In this document: positions 58,087-62,991 of the stretch, in pieces | Layout of the letters: every line of letters starts with the position of its first letter | Numbering within the stretch: the stretch's first letter is position 1 | Source of the DNA: Psychrobacter phenylpyruvicus DSM 7000 = NBRC 102152 | GTDB lineage: Bacteria > Pseudomonadota > Gammaproteobacteria > Pseudomonadales > Moraxellaceae | Direction of reading: 5' to 3' | Assembly: GCF_000685805.1 (NCBI RefSeq) | Contig: NZ_JMKP01000018.1 | Location: 1 to 62,991 of the forward strand | DNA: 62,991 nt | Translations under genes and position numbers: made by a program | Notes under the pieces: model-generated | The model's database searches: none | What the model saw: the letters and a program-made list of their open reading frames with translations, nothing else | Told to the model about the DNA's origin: nothing

Positions 58087-58769
58087 AAGTAGCTGTTATT
58101 CCGGCCCGTGGAGGCAGCAAACGTATTCCTCGAAAGAATATCAAAGAATTTTGTGGAAAGCCCATGATTGCTTACTCAATTGAAGCGGCTATTAAATCTG
58201 GTTGCTTTGATAAAGTAATTGTCTCTACAGACGATACTGAGATTGCAGAAGTAGCACGAGCGTATGGGGCTGAAGTACCTTTTATTAGACCAGAAGAGCT
58301 TTCCAACGACTATGCTGGTACTATTCCTGTTATACAGCACTCTGCTAACTGGTTACTTAAACATGACTACCATCCTAAGCTTATTTGCTGCCTGTATGCT
58401 ACTGCACCCTTTATAACTGCTGATGCTATAAAACAAGGTTTGCACCAGTTAGAAGATACTAGCGCAGCTTATGCCTTCTCAGCAACTAGCTACGCTTTCC
58501 CTATTCAAAGAGCTTTCAAGATTAAGCCCTCACTCGGTGTGGAAATGTTTGAGCCTGAGCAATTTAATGCTCGCTCACAAGACTTAGAAGAGGCTTATCA
58601 TGACGCAGGACAGTTTTATTGGGGTACAATAGATGCATGGTTGACAGAAAAGGTTATTTTCGGCTCTGAATCTACGCCCGTTATTTTGCCTAGACATCGA
58701 GTTCAGGATATTGATACACCTGAAGATTGGCAACGTGCCGAGTTATTGTTTAAGGCAATGCAACTATGA
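58083..58769 (+). CDS. pseF: Pseudaminic acid cytidylyltransferase PseF
   Basis: A 228-residue CMP-sugar synthetase that activates pseudaminic acid with CTP. The nucleotide motif VIPARGGSKRIPRKNIKEFCGKPMIAYSIEAA (5-36) is diagnostic, with VIVSTDDTEIAEVARAYGAEVPFIRP next, LICCLYATAPFIT in the middle, and DAGQFYWGT near the end, the pseudaminate-specific segment. It overlaps its neighbours by four bases on each side. It fits better to PseF than to NeuA because of the PseB/C/G/I context. Confidence 0.95.
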   Translation: MKVAVIPARGGSKRIPRKNIKEFCGKPMIAYSIEAAIKSGCFDKVIVSTDDTEIAEVARAYGAEVPFIRPEELSNDYAGTIPVIQHSANWLLKHDYHPKLICCLYATAPFITADAIKQGLHQLEDTSAAYAFSATSYAFPIQRAFKIKPSLGVEMFEPEQFNARSQDLEEAYHDAGQFYWGTIDAWLTEKVIFGSESTPVILPRHRVQDIDTPEDWQRAELLFKAMQL

Positions 58770-59866
58770 ATGTTGTTTTTCGCTGTGATGCTTCAATCCA
58801 AATAGGTACTGGTCATGTCATGCGTTGTTTAACGCTTGCCGATGAGTTAGCTCGTCAGGGGGCCAAATGTTATTTTATATGTCGTGAGCATAAAGGCAAT
58901 CTTATAGATTTTATCACTCAAAAAGGTTATGAAACCTATAAGCTTAAGGGGTTATCTCTAGATAGCAGTACAAAGAATCAAGCTGAATCTACCCTATTTC
59001 ACTCGGAATGGTTAGAGGCTACTCAAGAGACAGATGCTAAGCAAACCCTACATATCGTTAGTTCAATACAACCAGAATGGCTAGTTATTGATCACTACGC
59101 GTTGGATAGTTATTGGGAAGAAAAGCTAAGACCTCATTGCGATAATGTTTTAGTGATTGATGATTTGGCAGATAGAAAGCATGACTGTGATCTCTTACTT
59201 GATCAAACGTTTGGTCGTAATAAGCAAGACTATCAAAATCTTGTCCCTAATCACTGCGAAATTTTATGCGGAACTACTTATGCTCTGCTACGTCCAGAGT
59301 TTTCTAAATGGCGTGAGTATAGTTTGGCGCGTAGAAAAGATAATAAATTACAACATATCTTAATCAACTTAGGCGGTGTAGATAAAGATAATATAACCTC
59401 AAATATATTAGAATCCTTAAAGCATACCCTATTGCCCAAATCATGTAAAATAACTGTAGTAATGGGTTCAACTTCTCCATGTATTAATACTGTAAAAAAT
59501 AAAGCTAAACAATTGCCTTGGTTTACAGAAGTGAAAACAGGTGTTTCTAATATGGCTGAATTGATGGCAAGTAGCGACTTAGCTATTGGTGCTGCAGGGT
59601 CCACCTCTTGGGAGCGATGTTGTTTAGGCCTGCCTACTATTATGTTAGTTTTAGCCGAAAACCAATTGCTGATTGCTAAGAATTTACAAGATTTCGGCGC
59701 AGTGCTTCTAGCGAAGCTTCATGATAATTTGAAAGTCGACTTACATATAGAGCGTATTATTAACGAAGATAGATTGTTTAACATGAGTAAGTCAGCAAGC
59801 TTAATATGTGATGGGTTAGGTGTGAAAAGAGCCTCTAAATTATTATCTAATACAAATAGAGTTTGA
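58766..59866 (+). CDS. pseG: UDP-2,4-diacetamido-2,4,6-trideoxy-beta-L-altropyranose hydrolase PseG
   Basis: A 366-residue GT-B-fold hydrolase that removes UDP before condensation by PseI. The N-terminal VVFRCDASIQIGTGHVMRCLTLADELARQGA (3-33) holds the catalytic His in GHVMRC. Blocks VLVIDDLADRKHDCDLLLDQTFGR and CGTTYALLRPEF, then ILINLGGVDKDN and GAAGSTSWERCCLGLPTIM, are conserved. The length is normal for PseG without a fused acetyltransferase. In PseG-PseH fusions the acetyltransferase follows at the C-terminus; here the protein ends, and a separate formyltransferase gene follows two bases later. Confidence 0.94.
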   Translation: MNVVFRCDASIQIGTGHVMRCLTLADELARQGAKCYFICREHKGNLIDFITQKGYETYKLKGLSLDSSTKNQAESTLFHSEWLEATQETDAKQTLHIVSSIQPEWLVIDHYALDSYWEEKLRPHCDNVLVIDDLADRKHDCDLLLDQTFGRNKQDYQNLVPNHCEILCGTTYALLRPEFSKWREYSLARRKDNKLQHILINLGGVDKDNITSNILESLKHTLLPKSCKITVVMGSTSPCINTVKNKAKQLPWFTEVKTGVSNMAELMASSDLAIGAAGSTSWERCCLGLPTIMLVLAENQLLIAKNLQDFGAVLLAKLHDNLKVDLHIERIINEDRLFNMSKSASLICDGLGVKRASKLLSNTNRV

Positions 59867-59868
59867 CA

Positions 59869-60516
59869 ATGAAAATCAGTTTTTTGTGTAGTGACTCAGA
59901 GCATCCCGTTAATTCCTACTTATATAATTGGATTGAAGATAATTCAACCGAACATACTATTGAATTAGTTAGAGAAAAAAGTGAATTGAGTGGAGGTGAT
60001 ATTTTATTCCTAATTTCTTGTTCAGAAATCATTAATAAGAAAGATCGCTCTTTTTATACTAAAAGCTTAGTACTTCATGCTAGCGACCTTCCAGAGGGAA
60101 GAGGATGGAGTCCACATATATGGCAGATAGTCGAAGGATTTAATGAAATTACTCTTACCCTTCTAGAGGCCGAGGATAAGGTCGATAGTGGAGATATATG
60201 GAAAAAAATAAGGCTTAAGATTCCAAATCATGCATTATGGGATGAAATTAATCATAATCTTTTCCGAAAAGAAATTGAACTAATTGATTTTGCTGTACGC
60301 AATTTTGACTCTATCGTACCTACCCCGCAAAATACTGATATAGAGCCAACTTATTATCCAAAACGTACCCCTTTAGATAGTAAGCTAGATATATCTAAAA
60401 GCATTGAGAGCCAATTCAATAAAATAAGAGTGTGCGATCCTAATCGATTCCCAGCATACTTAGAAATTCATGGTAAGAAATTTAAATTAACTTTAGAGAA
60501 AGTAGGCGATGAATAA
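59869..60516 (+). CDS. Formyltransferase-fold protein in the pseudaminic acid cluster
   Basis: A 215-residue protein of the formyltransferase family (Fmt-like Rossmann fold, using 10-formyl-tetrahydrofolate). The motif LHASDLPEGRGWSPHIWQIVEG (His70) matches the H-x-S-x-L-P-x-x-R-G block of these enzymes, and DKVDSGDIW (Asp106) matches the catalytic Asp segment. The Asn that usually stands two residues before the His is Val68 here. A C-terminal region (130-215) includes PTYYPKRTPLDSKLD, as in sugar N-formyltransferases. It takes the place where PseH, the N-acetyltransferase, would be needed, between PseC and PseG activity, so it probably formylates the 4-amino sugar. A TTG six bases upstream is a possible alternative start. 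It overlaps pseI by eight bases. Confidence 0.82.
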   Translation: MKISFLCSDSEHPVNSYLYNWIEDNSTEHTIELVREKSELSGGDILFLISCSEIINKKDRSFYTKSLVLHASDLPEGRGWSPHIWQIVEGFNEITLTLLEAEDKVDSGDIWKKIRLKIPNHALWDEINHNLFRKEIELIDFAVRNFDSIVPTPQNTDIEPTYYPKRTPLDSKLDISKSIESQFNKIRVCDPNRFPAYLEIHGKKFKLTLEKVGDE

Positions 60517-61564
60517 TATTAATATTAATGGCCGTATTATCGGTTTAGATACACCTCCATACATAATTGCTGAAATGTCTGCCAACCATAATGGTGATTT
60601 TAACGCAGCTAAAGCTATTATTGCAGAAGCAAAAAAGGCAGGCGCAGATGCTTTAAAGATACAGACTTATACTCCAGACACTATCACTTTAAATTCCGAT
60701 TTACCTGACTTTCAAATCCATGGCGGGTTATGGGATGGCGAGACCCTATACAGTCTTTATGAAAAAGCTTACACTCCATGGGAATGGCATAAACCTCTAT
60801 TTGAATATGCTCGTGAACTAGATATTACTATGTTTAGCTCACCATTTGATAACACAGCTGTCGATCTATTAGAAGATTTAAATGCTCCAGCTTATAAGAT
60901 TGCTTCTTTTGAAGCGATTGATTTGCCTCTTATACGATATGTAGCAAGCACGGGTAAACCAATGATTATATCCACTGGTATGGCTGATGATGAAGAAATC
61001 CAAGAAGCGATCGAGGCAGCACGCTCTGGTGGCTGTAAAGAGTTGGCTATTCTGCACTGCGTCAGTGGCTACCCTGCTCCAGCAGAAGACTATAATCTAC
61101 GCACTATCTTAGATATGAGAGAGCGTTTTGGCTTAGTAACTGGTCTGTCCGATCATACTATTGATAACACAACAGCAGTCACTAGTGTGGCCTTAGGCGC
61201 ATCTATTATTGAAAAGCACTTTACCTTAGACCGTAATGGTGGTGGACCTGATGATAGCTTCTCTCTTGAGCCTGAAGATTTAGTTGCTTTATGTAGAGAT
61301 AGTAAAACAGCTTGGCAAGCTCTTGGCTCTGTGAATTATGGACGTAAAAGTAGTGAACAAAACAATGTCAAGTTCCGCCGTTCTCTATACTTTGTTAAAG
61401 ACTTAAAAGCAGGTGATATCATTACTGAAGATGCTATTCGCAGCGTACGACCTGGCTTTGGTCTTGCTCCTAAGTTTTATGATGAGGTTGTTGGTAAAAG
61501 AGTTTCGAACGATGTTTATAAAAACACAGCCGTTCAACTAAAATATATCGAAACGAAAATATAG
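60509..61564 (+). CDS. pseI: Pseudaminic acid synthase PseI
   Basis: A 351-residue NeuB-family enzyme that condenses the 6-deoxy-altrose product with phosphoenolpyruvate to give pseudaminic acid. The TIM-barrel NeuB domain starts with YIIAEMSANHNGDFNAAKAI (about 18-37), then ADALKIQTYTPDTITL, MFSSPFDNTAVDLLEDLNAPAYKIASFE, and SDHTIDNTTAVTSVALGASIIEKHFTLDR. The C-terminal SAF (antifreeze-like) domain runs from about 285 to the end, with DLKAGDIITEDAIRSVRPGFGL. All active-site blocks are intact. Confidence 0.95.
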   Translation: MNNININGRIIGLDTPPYIIAEMSANHNGDFNAAKAIIAEAKKAGADALKIQTYTPDTITLNSDLPDFQIHGGLWDGETLYSLYEKAYTPWEWHKPLFEYARELDITMFSSPFDNTAVDLLEDLNAPAYKIASFEAIDLPLIRYVASTGKPMIISTGMADDEEIQEAIEAARSGGCKELAILHCVSGYPAPAEDYNLRTILDMRERFGLVTGLSDHTIDNTTAVTSVALGASIIEKHFTLDRNGGGPDDSFSLEPEDLVALCRDSKTAWQALGSVNYGRKSSEQNNVKFRRSLYFVKDLKAGDIITEDAIRSVRPGFGLAPKFYDEVVGKRVSNDVYKNTAVQLKYIETKI

Positions 61565-61651
61565 TCCCAAAAAACTGATAGTGTTAAGGCCTGTTGATTT
61601 AAGAATATAAATACTATTAATGTCTTTAGCATACCTTAGCTCAATATTATT

Positions 61652-61668
61652 GCTAGCTAGTAGCTAGC
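61652..61668. other. Short hairpin between pseI and the Wzy gene
   Basis: GCTAGCT and AGCTAGC form a perfect 7-bp stem with a 3-base loop. It lacks a T-run and is not a standard terminator; it may slow or process the transcript. Confidence 0.4.
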
Positions 61669-61736
61669 CCCATACATTGTTACTTTAATAGTAATTAAGA
61701 TTAGCAATAACTAAGTGCAATTTGAGATTGAAAATT

Positions 61737-62834
61737 ATGACTCAGTTAAACATTCAGTTTCAGAATATAATCAATTTATTGTGTGGGTTTCAGATAATTT
61801 TATTTGTATTTAACTTATTATATGGGCCTTATCCTTATCTCTATATATTAGCGGCTATTACACCAGTTAATATTCTATTAGCTATATATACTTATAGACA
61901 TGGCTTTATTCTGAGAAATGCTGTCTTTATATTAACGGCGTTATTAGCTTTATTAATTTTTACAATCTTATCACCTGCTAAAGATGATTATAAGTATCTT
62001 ACGCTACTGATAGGAGTTTCGGCTTTTTTTATCTCTTTAATTTTAAACGGAAAAAGTGCTCTAAACCTCATATTTTATTTAAATTTATTGTTAAATATAA
62101 TAGTTTTCAAAATAGGATTACAAAATGGGTTTGATGTCAACTTTGGAAATAATATTTTATTCAATGCTAGCCGTAATATGGTCAGTTCTTACCTAATAGT
62201 AAGTATTATATATTACTTATTCTTTTCGTTTAAATACAATGAAAAAATAAACATATTTTTAGTATCCCTCTTCTTTGTTAACTCATTAATTTTATACGGC
62301 CGCTCCGGAATAGCTCTAGGAAGCATGATATTAATTTATTCATTATATAAGAGGTTTGGTAAATCTCTCTTCTTAATACTAAGCGTTATACTGTTAAGTT
62401 CAATAAGTACGATATATATGTTTATTCTTGAGAAGACTAATTTTTCTGAAGGTCTAGAATCTCCTAGGACAGCTATGTTTAATGAGTATATAACCGACCC
62501 ATCACTACAAGACATTATCTTTGGGAGAGAAATTGCTGAATGTTGTGCTACGATTAGTTTGTTTGATAACAACCCACATAACTCTTTTATCTTTGCCCAC
62601 ATAAATTATGGAATTCCTAGTATTATATTGTTCTTACTAATTTTTATTACAATATTAAAAACTAAAGAATATGAATTAATATTTTTTATAATAGTTTTAT
62701 ATATTAGATATAGCCTTGATGTAATGGGTGCTTTCCTATTTTCAGACGTAGTAATTTTTTCAATATTTATATATGCGTTTAGATATTTAAAAGATAAAAA
62801 TCATTCATCCAAACTAGAACTAGAATATAAGTAA
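61737..62834 (+). CDS. wzy: Probable Wzy-type polysaccharide polymerase (multi-spanning)
   Basis: A 365-residue membrane protein with about ten hydrophobic helices and a very AT-rich gene. Two features support an O-antigen/capsule polymerase: the cytosolic-periplasmic segment LYGRSGIALGSMILIYSLYKR and the loop DNNPHNSFIFAHINYGIPSIILFLL, which matches the NPHN motif of Wzy/O-antigen ligase-type proteins. Wzy joins repeat units exported by Wzx. The start is taken at the ATG at 61737; a TTG lies 15 bases upstream. Sequence similarity in this family is low, so the call depends on motif, topology and context in the wza-wzx-pse locus. Confidence 0.7.
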   Translation: MTQLNIQFQNIINLLCGFQIILFVFNLLYGPYPYLYILAAITPVNILLAIYTYRHGFILRNAVFILTALLALLIFTILSPAKDDYKYLTLLIGVSAFFISLILNGKSALNLIFYLNLLLNIIVFKIGLQNGFDVNFGNNILFNASRNMVSSYLIVSIIYYLFFSFKYNEKINIFLVSLFFVNSLILYGRSGIALGSMILIYSLYKRFGKSLFLILSVILLSSISTIYMFILEKTNFSEGLESPRTAMFNEYITDPSLQDIIFGREIAECCATISLFDNNPHNSFIFAHINYGIPSIILFLLIFITILKTKEYELIFFIIVLYIRYSLDVMGAFLFSDVVIFSIFIYAFRYLKDKNHSSKLELEYK

Positions 62835-62898
62835 TATAAAATTTAGTTCAAACAGCCTTTCTATTATTAAAACCCCTGGTAAATACATTTTAAGGCTG

Positions 62899-62991
62899 TG
62901 AACCGCCCCGGGATTGTCGGAGACTCAATTTTCTGAGAGAATACGACAATGAAAACACGAAACTATACCCCTGAAATGAAAGAGCGAGCCG
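62899..62991 (+). mobile_element. IS3-family insertion sequence, left end (runs off the right edge)
   Basis: The end TGAACCGCCCCGGG at 62899-62912 followed by GGAGACT closely resembles the inverted-repeat end of IS3-family elements of the IS51-type group. An orfA start follows 50 bases in. The element differs from the one at the left edge. Confidence 0.82.
62949..62991 (+). CDS. IS3-family transposase OrfA, partial (start only)
   Basis: The first 14 codons encode MKTRNYTPEMKERA, the usual opening of orfA in this IS3 subgroup, and the frame runs off the window. It begins 15 bases after a possible GAGAG ribosome-binding site. Its helix-turn-helix would follow outside the window. Confidence 0.82.
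   Translation, partial: MKTRNYTPEMKERA

Overview
The window looks like chromosomal DNA of a gammaproteobacterium of the family Moraxellaceae, most likely Psychrobacter. I infer this from protein style and from the gltA / sdhCDAB / sucAB-lpdA-sucCD block, a ComEA-type competence protein, a DUF1285 protein, a Vgr-related metalloprotein and AT-rich intergenic DNA. No rRNA, tRNA or CRISPR array was seen. The assignment rests on recognition, not on a database search.

Layout. 1-356: the end of an IS3-family element whose orfA/orfB frameshift site (A8) is visible. Its outer end replaces the 3' end of a GmrSD-like (DUF262/DUF1524) defence-type gene (355-1974). 2.0-13 kb: housekeeping and repair genes (cmoA, msrA, tpm, a hexose-6-phosphate mutarotase, a lytic transglycosylase, murI, a DUF1285 protein, ETF-ubiquinone oxidoreductase, an alanine/glycine:cation symporter). 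13.5-15.7 kb: a two-gene sodium:solute symporter operon (DUF4212 small subunit plus ActP-like large subunit). 15.9-17.7 kb: a membrane protein, then mazG overlapping comEA.

17.8-24.9 kb: a nucleotide-sugar precursor block with ugd and manB on the plus strand, convergent with galU, pgi and a second UDP-glucose-dehydrogenase-like gene on the minus strand. That second gene has lost every catalytic residue I can align, so it is probably a conserved pseudo-enzyme. 25.1-41.1 kb: the TCA block, with sucCD, lpdA, sucB, sucA, sdhB, sdhA, sdhD and sdhC all on the minus strand and gltA divergent. Two very large non-coding gaps lie in it (1.16 kb between sdhB and sucA, about 1.7 kb between sdhC and gltA).

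41.2-50.3 kb: a perfect (CTAAAA)16 tandem repeat, a lipoprotein gene overlapping a metalloprotein gene, rarA, a RibB with a dead GTP-cyclohydrolase-II domain, an alpha/beta hydrolase, a bile-acid:sodium symporter homologue and a UvrD-like helicase. 50.6-62.8 kb: a surface-polysaccharide locus with wza-wzb-wzc export and tyrosine-kinase genes, a Wzx flippase, a full pseudaminic-acid pathway (pseB, pseC, pseF, pseG, pseI) and a Wzy-like polymerase. The acetyltransferase PseH is absent, and a formyltransferase-fold protein sits between pseG and pseI instead. This suggests that the glycan carries 7-N-formyl pseudaminic acid. From 62899 a second, different IS3-family element begins and runs off the window. 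No glycosyltransferases are seen, so the locus must continue beyond that element or elsewhere.

The most unusual items are the catalytically dead Ugd paralogue, the formyltransferase swap in the Pse pathway, the IS-truncated GmrSD-like gene, the (CTAAAA)16 array and the large structured gaps in the TCA block.
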